Shown here piece by piece: positions 32,489 to 43,790 of a DNA stretch of 64,000 nt. Location of the stretch: NCBI RefSeq assembly GCF_921293095.1, contig NC_060259.1:27101812-27165811 (forward strand), in the 5' to 3' direction. The stretch's first letter is position 1. Each line of letters opens with the position of its first letter. The translations under genes were made by a program, and so were the position numbers. Below the pieces are notes generated by a model. That model saw only the letters and a list, made by a program, of their open reading frames with translations, made no database searches and was not told the DNA's origin. Source of the DNA: Ischnura elegans. Lineage: Eukaryota > Arthropoda > Insecta > Odonata > Coenagrionidae.

Positions 32489-34203
32489 TTATTCACAAAG
32501 GCCAATATATACACGAAAAGATATTACCCAAAAAAAATAAGTTTTTTTTTTTTGCTTTTTTCCCTTCTCCATCGCCGCTTCCACCATGGTTTCTAACTTG
32601 CATAAGTGGTAATTAAATTGGGGGTCCAAATCGTTAGCCAGATCAAAATGTCTTAATGTTTGGAAGGCAGCGTATACTTCTTTTTTATTAGGTGGAATTA
32701 CTTCCTCACTTTCATCATCGTCGTCACTGCTATTCTGACTAGTCCTGGCCGCTGCTTCTTCCGACACAGGCACCGGCGTCGAATCGTGGCAAGCCTGGAG
32801 ATCATCATCTAGCGCATTATAATCGCTTGATGTTGCACACTGTGCTCCTCCTGCTTTTTCCAAATATTTTTTAAAATCTTCTTTTAAGCCACTAATCTCC
32901 TCCGCGATTTTATCTGCCGCAGCTTCCTGAAGGTATAACGTAACGATTCAACCAGAGCCGTGATATTAAAGCAGTAAAATTACTATTAGGTTAGTTGTAT
33001 CAAATACCAACCTCGGGAACATCCTCATGATGCGCTATCGGAGGGAATCCAGCCGATTTTCAGCAATTTGCGATGGTAGTGGAGGAAATCTCTCTCCAGG
33101 ACTCGGCTATGGCGCGGATTGCATGTATCAACGTCCATTTCGGGATGTTATTCATTTCTGTTCCCATTTCTAAAAGTAGCAAATAGATTTGAAAAAATGA
33201 TAATCATGAATAAAAATATTTAAATCGATATCCAAACGCACATGAGCAAAATAGATGAATGTATACATACCGATCCATCGCAAGTAATACCGCACAAGCT
33301 TCTTCCGGTACAGGACTTTAAAATTCTGGATAATGCCTTGGTCCAAGGGCTGGGACTTGCTAGTCGAGTTCGGGGGTAAAAAAAGGACTCGAACATTAGC
33401 CAATTTGTGATCTTCCACGTATTTATGGACGGTGGCATTATCCATTATTAAAACAATTTTGCGGTTCTCTCCAGCAATTTTTCTCTGTAGACGTATAACC
33501 GTTTGCTGGAAAATTTCTCGGGTAATCCAGCTGTTCTATTTGCATGGTAAAAAACTGGTAGGGCTTCCAATTTTACATGTTTTAAGCACCGTGGCCTTTC
33601 AAATTTCCCAATGACAACGGGCTTGATTTTGTCCGTGCCCGTTTGGTTGACGCACAGCCCCACAGTAACACGCACTTTACTCTTTTTCCCCCATGGCACC
33701 TTTGCCCTTTGAAACCCAGGGTTGCGTCAGATAATGCATTAAAAAATAGCCCAGTTTCATCAACATTGTAGCGATCTCTGGGACTATATTCTTGAAGTAT
33801 ATCATCGTTATCGATGTGCCATTTATCAATAATTTCAGTATTAACAGAGCCTTCTTCCCCACTTCAGAGATACAATGTTGAATCTTGATTTAAAATTAGT
33901 CAACCACCCGTCAGAACATTTAAAATCGTCAATTTTCTTTTGTAAGGCTATGTATTCGGCCTTTTCTTGTAATATTGGTCCACTAATTGGAAGATTTTGC
34001 TCACAGCACTTACAAAAGAAAGTGTATAGCTCCTCTTCAACCTCCGCGAACTTGGCGCAGCTCAGATATTTCCTTTTCAGCAAAACACCCGACCCGACTT
34101 TTTCTTGTAGTTTGCCGCTGTTTGCTAGAATTGTCGACAAAGTCGACTGTGGGATTCCAAACTTTTCCGCTATCTCCCTTTTAGTTAATCTCTTCGCCTC
34201 CAC
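32489..34203 (-). pseudogene. Tigger transposase, nearly full-length but frameshifted
   Basis: Order along the minus strand: a helix-turn-helix, LTKREIAEKFGIPQSTLSTI, from 34203; a CENP-B-type second binding domain; YNVDETGLFFNAL (first catalytic Asp) near 33780-33742; LCVNQTG and KPVVIGKFERPRCLKH; IMDNATVHKYVED (second Asp) near 33445; LPPNSTSKSQPLDQGI (third Asp); then LRWIG and a GTATGT donor. Further exons follow, at about 33165-33012 (IRAIAESWREIS, with one TGA) and 32930-32489 (acidic DDDDESEE and KKEVYAAFQTLRHFD). At least three frame breaks separate the blocks, so it is inactive. The start is the first Met of the helix-turn-helix frame. Confidence 0.88.
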
Positions 34204-36182
34204 CTCTTATATAATTTTCATTTTTATTTATAAAGGTAATACTCTTCTTTTTCGTTTTAGCTGTGAAGGCTCCATATTCCCAAATTTCAAACACACTCAC
34301 AAAGAAAACGTTACTATTGTAGATCCAGAGAAGCACTGATTGTTGCTTACGCACTCGCAAGGCACAGACTGAAGCCCTTCGCACCCTCGTGAATTTAGCA
34401 CAAGCCCATCCCGTACGATTCAGCGCTTTCAGGACGAAAGACAGCCCCCTTGTGGATAGATACCAATATGCTTGGGCGAAAACTTAATGCACAGAATCAT
34501 CAAATCCCCATTCGAATTAGCAATAGAGGAGCCATTTCTCCCTCAATAAAGGCTCGTGTATAAAATATGATATCATCAGCGATATCCTTACTACTTCTCC
34601 CCATCTCTCGTCGCTGACAACCGCAGTATTTTCCCCGACCTCCCCCCCTCCGAAATATAATGTTAGCGTCTAAAATGAAATATATTTCCTCTATCATCGA
34701 GTGCATTAATTCTCTTCCTTCCTCATATTTCCAACTGTTGATGAGAAAAGTGTTGTCACGAGGTTATTATTATAGATTATTAACCCGCAAGAACGTTGAA
34801 ATTTGAGTATTTTTAAGGACTTGTGACATATTCGTAGTATGATTCAGTTACGTAGGGTTTAAGTAGGAGTGTAAGAAATACCCTGAGTGACCTTCCTGAC
34901 ATGTTAAACTACGAATTATTGTCGATGCTATGTTTACGAACAGGCACGTAAATAGGGGCATAATGTCAGCCGCGATATTTTTACTGAACTCCTACTTCCC
35001 CTAAATTCCCACAGTGAGGTTTTTGGCGACCCATTTCTTTCCAAAGTTGCATTATCATTTACGATTTTGCACTTTTGATGGACCACAGTCGGAAGCGCTT
35101 ATTTTTTAGCTACTTAGGCCGGCATAACTAGTTTTGTTGACAAATTTTTCGCCGTAGTTCGTATAAACGAATGCCATTTGCTCCTAGGGACCGAGCCGAG
35201 GTTCGTAAATTCAAAACATTTCGTATAATCGAAACTTCGTATAATCGAATAGCGCCATGTATTTACCATAGGCTTTTCGCCGGGACCGCAATATCACTTC
35301 CTATAATCGAAAACTTCGTAAAATCCTGCTTCGTAAAATCAAGAGTTTACTGTATGTTTTCTGATTTTGACAAAGGACATGATCCAATCTGATGCTTTAC
35401 TGTAAATTAAAACTATTTTACTTTATTTTACTTCAATTAAATGGTGAACAAATAACTTGCAGAAATGTGACTGGATTGTTGAAATTTAACTTATGAAATA
35501 AGAGAGAGAACATGGTATTTTTTGTGATATGTAGTATCACCCGACGTTTCTAAATTTATTTTCTGTAGTTATATCTAACTAGCCGTTAGCCTGATATTTT
35601 ATATTGATATGGGAAGAACTTTTGTTCAAGGATGAACATGAGTGATCTTTTTCAAACTGGGACAAAGAACTCTTACCAAAACATTAAAATCATTGTGACC
35701 TTCGGATTTTTATTAAGGTAGTTTCGCACATTTTACATATTTCTAGCAAAATATTTATATAGATTATTCAATCTGTCCGTTACAATACAATGCGAGCTAA
35801 TGGCTAATTCACTACGAACTATGTAGTATATCGCATAACTTAAATCAGGTTTAAAATGCATAATATACAACAAATTACGGAATGAATCTATAACACTTTC
35901 CTTAGAATTAATTCTGACGAATATAATTCAACAATAACGGCTGTCTCCTCTTCGAATGCTTTACTTTCTGTTTTCTTTCCTCCTATCCCACTTTGTTGCT
36001 GCTTCGCCTTCTTCTTTTTCTAACCAGCTTAACCAACTTGCGTTAACACACGCATAAACTACCGCCAACCATGGTCGGAATAGGGTCAGAATCCCAACCA
36101 CGGTTAACGGTAACTTGCGTTCACACCTCGTTTTGTAACCATGGTCGGGGCTAACCGGCGTAAAAAGAACGTAGTGTGAACG

Positions 36183-37280
36183 ATCAATGAAATGCACAAT
36201 TTATATTTGTAGATGAACATAAAGTTAAATTGGGTGAGGTGCAGTTTTGTCTGTATCATTTCCGTTCACTTTAGCTTTTAGCATCGGTGATCTTCCAGAG
36301 CAACTGATATTGTAATCATTAAAACCAAGTTTCTGTTTCCCCGTATAAAATATATAAAAATAAGTGGAATGAACTTCAAATATATAAGTAATTTCATCTG
36401 CAATATACTATATAAGGATAATAAGACAAAAATCAGTGATTAAATATTATTTAGGAATAATTTTCACTTACTGAAATAGAAAATTAATCAACTTCTAAAA
36501 TTTATTCATGTTAAAAATTATTATTTCCAAGTGCAAGTTCTAAAGATGTACGTTCATCTACTGCACGCTCATTAATATAATCACTGCAGGAGAGTGAAAA
36601 AATAACTCACCATGGAGAATTTTGGTGGATAGTATAGACATTAGTTAAGAAAGACAGCATCAGCATCCGAAGTCACAATAGTTGTGATTAAAACGTGCAG
36701 TACAAATTCTTTTCCTCTGCCAGCAATAGTTATTCGTGATTTTTGTAATGAATAAATAATGCTATAGATGTGGTGCTAAAGGAGAGTAAGCTGATCTTAA
36801 GCTTGTGAATGATCATTTTCTTTTATTATGGCAAGTGATGAAGTGATCAATCTTAAAAACAATACATATATAATGGGCAATCAGATGGCAAGCTCATGCA
36901 CTAATGACTTGATGGCATAACTTATATAAATCATATCTTTAGATGAAGTATTACTCACCGTTGAACACTGGGTTAACAATCATTTCAAGAAATTCTCTTC
37001 ATCCATTTCTTCCTGATATTGTAATCTTATGTAATCTTAATATATATATGTAATCTTCCTGTAATCTTATGAAGCAATATTTATTTCTTATCCATAGAAT
37101 TTTACTCCGGCATTTGGGAAAACAGAAATCATGTACCATTCCAAAATAAGCTGTAATTAATTGAAAAAAAAAAACAGGAATATTCACCAGTACTCGTCCA
37201 CTTAACACTTCTATTTGCTTAGTCCCTTTTTGGAGCATGATCTCAAACCCCTGTTAGCAGCCAGTTGGCATTGAAGCTTC
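36183..37280. other. Intergenic, no feature seen
   Basis: AT-rich sequence between the word-array element and the inverted-repeat arm, without a recognised frame. Confidence 0.4.
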
Positions 37281-37335
37281 GGCCTCCAGATGGTGATGTG
37301 ATTCCAAGACTTCAGCCCTCAGGCCTTTTCTCTAG
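37281..37335. repeat. Inverted-repeat arm, right member
   Basis: GGCCTCCAGATGGTGATGTG through CCCTCAGGCCTTTTCTCTAG is the inverse of 29970-30020, with some substitutions and a short gap. Confidence 0.55.
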
Positions 37336-37339
37336 GTGG

Positions 37340-37710
37340 CAGTGGCGGATCTATGTGGGGGGAGGGTGAGGCCCGCCCCCACTGAGTCGAAACACACTCA
37401 TGACAAAAACAAAATTTTTGGGGGTTGTCACTTTGTACCAAAGTACATATTTAGTTATATTTTGCGATATATTTACCTACTTTAACAAATTTAGAAAACA
37501 AATTAGCTCTAAACTTAGGGCCTATTTTACACGCAATTGGGATAATACAATCCAGTGGTAGATCCAGATAAGGGCTATGGGGGCTATAGACCCATCCTTG
37601 GGTAACCAACTTACACTAGATAGAATAGTAATTTTGTTCCGACCCCCACTACTGCTGCGAGTTTACCTCCCACTTATCCCCCCCTAATCCTTATCTTGAA
37701 TCCGCCACTG
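37340..37710. mobile_element. 371-bp MITE with CAGTGGCGGAT termini
   Basis: Ends CAGTGGCGGATC and GAATCCGCCACTG are inverses. Flanks CTAGGTGG and TTTAGTGG agree at five of eight positions, compatible with a worn 8-bp duplication of hAT type. The interior is non-coding and includes a second internal GTGGTAGATCC stretch. Confidence 0.7.
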
Positions 37711-39229
37711 TTTAGTGGTGATGGTCTTACACTGTATCTCCCCTCTATTTTCTTATACTTTTAGCGTTCACTTTGAATGTAATTATAATCTCATTTCTTA
37801 CCTGCTGTCAACTCAATCTGATATTGCAAGCATGGATCTTATTTGTATGTTCATTGTGTTTAGTTTCTAATTGAAATATTTATGTTGGTAACTAAGTGAT
37901 ATTTTCACTTGCCTTGGTTGTATATCAAATTTTTGTGTCAATGTTTCATCTTTGCTCATCAAGATGAATCAAATATAAAATATTTTGTATCCTTGTACTT
38001 TGTGATATGTATATATTGACATATATTTGTATGAATTTCTTAAAAATTTTATTCAGATTAATGTGTAATCCTCTAAGTATGATGAAGAGGAAGAGGAATT
38101 GTTTTTTCTATATTGTAAAAAAGCCCTTTTTATTATTTGTTGAATAATGGCAGTGCCTTTTATATTCTAATATGCCTTGTTAACCTAATGGAAAGCTGAG
38201 AATGAATCTTACATATGTACCAGTTTCAAACATGATTGGTATTTTGAAAAGGTATTTTTATACGTAGTTGAAGAGCATTTCATCAATTTTACTGTTTTTA
38301 AAGTGAATTGGAGTATCACAGCTGTGAACTGAAGTACAACAGTTGTGTACCATTAGTGAGATTCATCAGGTTGTGACTTGCAAGCTGATTAATTCTTTTA
38401 TACACCTGTAATTTTTTTGATAGTTTTATGCTTTCAAAAAGATCTCAGTCAAAGTATGTATAGCTCTTGCAAAAGCTCACCTTGGGGCAATAAGGAAGCA
38501 AGTGGAGGGTTAGAAGGAAGAGGAACTATAGTTAACTGCATGTGTGGTTGCTATGTCACCATTCCTTTGTATTCATATGTTATATCCATTGATTTTTCAG
38601 AATCACCTTCAAATACGAGGTCCCTCAAGTTTATGAATGAAGTGCATGTTAATTATAAGCGTAATAATAGCCTCACTCACGATAGGGATTTCTATACAAA
38701 ATTCTTGTTCTTTTTAAAGGTCAACTAGGAGTGAGCTCTTGTGACAGCTACAAGTGAATTGTGGCATTTAAATGCTATATATTTACTTTGTCCACCTATA
38801 TTGTGGGATTCCCATCCGGTATGTCTTTCATTTTCATGTAAAGCATTGAATGGAGAATTTATTGTTTTACATTATCTTAATTTCAAATGAAATATTTGAA
38901 AGTCCACTTGATTATTCATTTCCCACTACCCTTAAAAATCCTAATCCCAGTCCCCATATGATTGCTTTGTATTCATTTCTTGGTAGGTATCGAAAATGTG
39001 AATGATCTCCCATTAAATATATTAGCTGCCTAAATTTGTGCACCAAAAATATAATGATCAAAGAAATTAAATCTGAGATTATGCTTTGTCTAATGAAGAA
39101 ACTCTCTTTGATTCCAACTGTCTGAATGCAATCATGCCAACAGGGTCAGTCTGAGGCATTTTGCTAATGTAAGATAACTTCAGTGCACCAGTAAAAATAC
39201 CTTCTAGGTGAGAGGTGGTACAGGCTGTC
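37711..39229. other. Intergenic, unassigned
   Basis: Contains a 103-codon plus-strand frame at 38417-38728 with no recognisable domain, and otherwise AT-rich sequence. I do not annotate the frame as a gene. Confidence 0.35.
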
Positions 39230-39350
39230 TGCCCGAGAAAAATTACAAACAGTAAGTTGCATTGGTGGCATGGGGTTAAGTCCTCGTGCACCAAACTGAA
39301 GGTTGAGGGTTCCCACGTGGGTTGGTTGCCCTTATCCAGCACGTGGCTGT
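39230..39350 (-). repeat. Possible tRNA-derived SINE
   Basis: The stretch with GGTGGCATGGGGTTAAGTCC and GGTTGAGGGTTCCCACGTGG resembles the A-box and B-box spacing of tRNA-derived SINE heads, with mismatches. The orientation is uncertain. No copy was seen elsewhere in the window. Confidence 0.3.
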
Positions 39351-39784
39351 TTGCAATCATCAGTTGTTATTTTTTATCAACTCTCTGAATGTTAAGGTAT
39401 ATTGATACCCAAATGCACTGGTCACAATGCATGAAGCACTTCACCAAAAAATGTGTCGGGCCCCGGTTCTATCAGCTATGCTTATATCTTGCAAATCAAT
39501 CATCACACAACTTCTACAGGATGTGATGCAAATAATTTGGTTTTCATTGGGTGTTCTTGATGTGAAATGAGTGGTGATTTTTGTTGGTGATTAGAAGGGT
39601 GTACGCATTATTGTCTGAATTTTTTTCTAGAATTACTACAGTGTAGAGGTTTAGTTGAAGCTAGAGAAAAATCGATACTCATCTAACAACCAAATATCCA
39701 CTGCAGCATTTAATTCCATTTAACAAAGTAGTGTTTTCAGTGGTCGTCATTTTTGTTTAAAGTAGCGAGACTAATGTATAGAGT

Positions 39785-40592
39785 AGAGATGGGTCGAATA
39801 GCAGATTTCTCGCACTCGAATATCGAATTTGAATATTAATAATAATTGCTCGAATATTCGATTACCTCGAATACTAAACGATGAATGCAGGAATGTTTGA
39901 CTGGGTTGCCTATGTAGCAAGAAATACAAGATTTTGGGGAGTAATTTTGATTTCCTTAAAAGGATTCAAACAGGAATTTAGTTGATTAAAGGAATATTTT
40001 AATTTTATGGAAACAATTGGGCATATAGTTGATTCAACTAAAATCTCTTTCAAATACTCTAAGGGGACACATCACCTCGCGAAAAATGATTGCATGCCGT
40101 CTCGGCATTTACACTGCTTCAATGGATTTCTGTCTGATGCATACATTCTTATCTAACAAACGCCATTTCAGCGGCACCCCCATCTGATACTTGGTTTCAT
40201 CCAACTTCTTATTTTCAACAGGTACCCCCACTCCTGCTGTCAAGTGCTAGTGGACAATCCGAGGCGTTTTGTAAAATACACGTGCTTCTCCACCGGATTT
40301 TCTTCTTCAGTTATTTTCAGTCCATCTTTGGAAGTTCTCACGAGTTAAGAAGATGAATTCAAATTGCTCTCAGGGAGAAACCAAATATCCTGAGAAAATA
40401 TCTCTTTGACTGTGACAATAGAGATTTATAGCAAAACTCATAAATTGTAACTTGATATATGTTTTTGGAAAAAAATACCGCATCAACTTCCAAGAAGCTC
40501 TGCTGCTCACATCGAGTCTCACTAGAATGCTAAGTCTCCGTCGTATTTTGACATTTATTTCCTTGCGTAAAATGCTTAAATAAAGTCAGAAA
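39785..40592 (-). mobile_element. Decayed element, copy B (inverse of copy A)
   Basis: Starts with AGATGGGTCGAATAGCAGAT and TCGAATATT words, then matches 982-2450 in reverse. The segment with the Tigger-type terminus found in copy A is missing here. It ends where a MITE tail begins. Confidence 0.65.
40240..40329 (-). pseudogene. Helix-turn-helix remnant of a pogo/Tigger-type transposase, copy B
   Basis: The minus strand reads KDGLKITEEENPVEKHV then FTKRLGLSTST and a TGA stop, the same stop position as in the other two copies. Confidence 0.5.
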
Positions 40593-40596
40593 TGCT

Positions 40597-40650
40597 CCAG
40601 GAGTAATAATCTTTCCATTTAGGCAATAAGAAAATAATAGGAAACCACCC
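40597..40650. repeat. Truncated 660-bp-family MITE end, copy 4
   Basis: GAGTAATAATCTTTCCATTT through GGAAACCACCC and TA matches the last 54 bp of 2862-3520. Only this end remains. Confidence 0.75.
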
Positions 40651-40655
40651 TATTA

Positions 40656-41529
40656 TACTTATAAAGCAATTTCACTTGTGTTAGGTAAATATAAATTCAT
40701 ATTATGCATGAAATAAGAAAAAATACAAAACACTGTTTCTAGAGTCACTATCCTCGTCTTCACTATCAATTCTGGTATTTCCAGGGTCGATTGATCCGTA
40801 ATTAGCCTGGACATTTTCCCAGTGCAAGAAAATTCCTGTCTAGCAAATTTGCCTAATGCTCCACTCGTCCAAGTAACTCTGAACACGTCGAGAACATAAG
40901 CAAAACTAACGAAAGCTCTAAGGAGCCAACGAAAGGCACTTCAAGAAAAAAATCCTGGCTGTATAATTCTAAGAAAAAATTTTATTCCACCGAAACCACT
41001 TGAAATAAAATCCTTGCAGGAGGAGGAAAGGGAATGCGAACAAAACATTTACAGTTAAATTTGAATACACGCCAAAAAAATGAGCTATTCGGAGAAGAGT
41101 GAGGTTATCATCTTCTACATACATATGTCAGCAGGAGGATACTTGCACCAATATACTCTTGGGTGTGTAAGTTTTTCCAAGAAAACATTAATGCGCTAAT
41201 GTGTCCCTGAGTAAGCCCGTGAGGTGCACAGGGCAGACCACCTTAATGGATCCTGACCAGAGAACCAAGATATGAGAGTAATTACCTGGGTAGAGCAGTT
41301 CTCTTTCCTGCAATGGTATGGAATTCTTCTCACAACATGTGTCTACGTAAAACATTCCATTTTTGTACATTAAATTTACGAATTTTTAGGATATGCATTA
41401 ATTAGTATTTATAGCGAAATTCATTTATAATACGTTTGTATTCATAGGTTATTAAAAAAAGTCGCTGTATTTTTGGCTCAGTACCATGAACATACAGAAT
41501 CATATTTTGTTACATTACCCGCTTTTATG
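40656..41529. other. Intergenic, no feature seen
   Basis: No domain, repeat partner or splice-bounded exon recognised. Confidence 0.4.
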
Positions 41530-41797
41530 TCCCCTTACGCCACCTAAGGCGACAGAACCTTAGACCATATAAGAACTAGACCCGCCATTCCCCACCCCTA
41601 CCCATGTCTCGCCGTGTGGCCAACATCTCCCCTCCGCTCCCTTCCTTCCCCGCCCACTTTTAAAGCGACGTGACGTCACGGTTGGGACGCTCATCGTCGT
41701 AGCGCATGGCTACGAATGGGGATTCACTGTATCACTGCGGTATTCTGACCATTTTCTTCGCGATTTTTCAATTAAAAGTACTAATATTTATTGCGTT

Positions 41798-42160
41798 ATG
41801 TACGAGAAGTATTCTCTCAGCCATGGTTGGATTGGTGAACTTACAATTAATGAAGAGTGGCATTTTTCGGCATTGGCAGCGATGAAAAAATATTGCGGCA
41901 GTAAAATGAAGACAAAGCCCTTTATAAACTTCCGCAGATATTTTTCTTATCTCGTTAGCGATCTAGCATCATTCGGAACATCGTTATTAAAACATGAAAT
42001 CTTGCACAAAAGTTGTAAACGGGGGGAATTTCAGAGAGGAAAAGGGTCATGGTGTAAAGAATTTGCCGGTCGTCCACGAAGTAACGCGGCAACGCCTTCG
42101 CATATAGTAATTTTTAAACGGTCAATTATGCGATGCAAATTGAACTGCGCTACGCGCTAG
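41798..42160 (+). other. Unrecognised 120-codon frame inside the hAT-like element
   Basis: The frame has an internal FINFRRYFSYLVSDL stretch but no motif I can tie to a family. It lies just inside the left inverted end, where a transposase N-terminus could be. It ends in a GCGCTAGCGCTAGCGCT run. Confidence 0.25.
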
Positions 42161-42699
42161 CGCTAGCGCTACTAAAAAGGGATGTCAATAAATCAGAATT
42201 CATATTATTTAGGTAAGTAATTAAGTTATTTCATAAATGCATAATTTTTTACTTAGCAGACAGCTCTCGAGTTATTTATATTTTGCGATGGTGGAAAAAG
42301 GTCTAGCGCCGGCTTTGCAAGTGACACCTACGATTTACGTACGCTACGGAAAATTCTGGGAATAAATAATACCTATTAACATATTTATAATTAGAAAGAA
42401 AGAGAGGATTGGATTAAAATAATTTTAAAGATAAATTTGCTTTAAAACAATCAATTATATTTAATTCATTGAATAACTTAATAAATATATATTCTTGTAA
42501 TGTTGTACGTATGTACTTACCGAGTTTTCAATTAAATTTTTAAAAACTATTTATGACATGATTTATTTTTTAGATTTTTGTCATAATGCGTAACAAAAGA
42601 GGATGCAAATTCAAATATCGTCTAAGAAGTGAATCTCATTTTATTAAAAAAATCCAGGAGCGATTACTTTGTCTAATGTGTGAAATGTAACGGGTAATT

Positions 42700-43136
42700 T
42701 TCTATTTTTCATGGCAGTAGGAATGATATTTCGAAGCACTTGGAGACGCAAGAGCATAAAAGATATTTAAATACTTCTGCATCTTCCTCCAACATACAGA
42801 GATTTATAATAAAAACGAAGAAAAGAAACTTGCATCAGCAGAAGGATGTCTTTCCATGCCATTTTTCATAGTCATTCCTTCAAATCTAAGGCCTGTACAT
42901 CACAAGTTATCAAATCGGTTTTGCAGCGCACAGGATACACAACGCCGTTCAAACAGTTGCTGTTTTGTTGCCCGCAGATGTGGAAAATTTTGTCATTAAA
43001 ATATATATTTCTATTTCTACATTACACTGTGCGTCTTCAAATGCTGAAAGAATTTTGTGAAACTGCGGAAGTCGCATGTATAAGAAAATACTTGGTTACT
43101 GTAAAACGCGCTAGTTACCTCTTTCGTCAGCTGTAG
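42700..43136 (+). pseudogene. Remnant of a BED/hAT-type transposase-like protein
   Basis: Across frames the plus strand reads HLETQEHKRYLNT, SSNIQRFI, LASAEGCLS and then FHAIFHSHSFKSKACTSQVI. The zinc-finger end, a linker and the EG...FH..H.HSF.S..C block are the order seen in a group of hAT-related transposase-like proteins of arthropods. Frameshifts and stops interrupt it, and the RNase H-like core is not recognisable. Confidence 0.45.
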
Positions 43137-43379
43137 ATAGAGTTTTTAAATTATACTACACCATGAATTCCTACTTTCTATATCGGGCTTAATGTCCTAG
43201 AATTGTAGAAGAGAGTTTTGCAAAAGAATCCTCAAATTTAGCTAGAGTTTAAAAACAATCAATCACCTTTTTTTAAAATGCTATTGAAGTTATTGAGGAT
43301 GATAAAATTTTGGTAATCGAAGTAGCGAATGAAGTTTAAAATATCTGAATCAAAAGCGGTCAGAAAGTCAAAGCGGTCG

Positions 43380-43790
43380 ACTAAACTCTCTATGACCTTG
43401 ACCCCCATTATGACTTTCGGAGGTCATTATATATAAATTGTTGTACGGATGAATGACCTGCGTAACCGACTTTGGCACCCTTCAAAACCTATGGTTTGAC
43501 ACGTTGGTTGTCATGATGGCCAGCCATTTAACTCTATGACATTTGACCCCCATTGAGACCTCGGTGGTCAAAAAATCAACAATATTAACTGAGAAATCGA
43601 CTTTGGCACCCTTCAAAACATATGGTTCGAAACCTGGGTGTCACGATGGCCGGACGTTTACCTCTATGGCCTTTGAACTCCGTATTAACCTAGGAGGTCA
43701 ATTAGTGAATAATACGGGTATTTTGGACAATACCAATGACTTGGGTGCCCTATACAATCCATGGATCGACACCTTTGTTGGTATGCCATT
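43380..43790. repeat. Degenerate tandem repeat, about three units of 130-145 bp
   Basis: The landmark CTCTATGACCTTGACCCCC recurs as CTCTATGACATTTGACCCCC and CTCTATGGCCTTTGAACTCC, each followed by a GGAGGTCA-like box and by GACTTTGGCACCCTTCAAAA in the first two units. Units are diverged, so the array is old. Confidence 0.7.

Larger units (their letters stand above)
30738..35352 (-). mobile_element. Tigger/pogo transposon, 4615 bp (copy 2)
   Basis: Termini CAGTAAACTCTTGATTTTAT at left and its inverse at right, with TA duplications at 30736-30737 and 35353-35354. It is opposite in orientation to the copy at 19700-22744 and holds the regions missing there. The GATTTTACGAAGT words recur near 35180-35340. 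The transposase is frameshifted. This is the fullest copy in the window. Confidence 0.93.
30168..36182. mobile_element. DNA element with CGTTCACACTAC termini, interrupted by a Tigger element
   Basis: Left end CGTTCACACTAC and right end GTAGTGTGAACG are exact inverses. Both subterminal regions carry inverted words: TTAACCAGCGTAAG and CCATGGTTAG at left; AACCATGGTCGG, CTAACCGGCG and TAACCAGC at right. With the Tigger removed, about 1.4 kb remains and has no recognisable gene. Confidence 0.7.

Noticed and set aside
33875-34339. 154-codon plus-strand frame
   Set aside because: It is the antisense of the Tigger transposase N-terminal exon and has no domain of its own.
38417-38728. 103-codon plus-strand frame
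   Set aside because: No recognisable domain, no promoter or splice context, and length is within chance in AT-rich DNA of this size.
42170-42178. GCGCTAGC repeats as a possible regulatory array
   Set aside because: Only three short palindromic units at the end of a frame; too short to support a claim.
43380-43790. CRISPR-like array
   Set aside because: Units of 130-145 bp are diverged with no constant repeat and unique spacer pattern, and the host is an animal.
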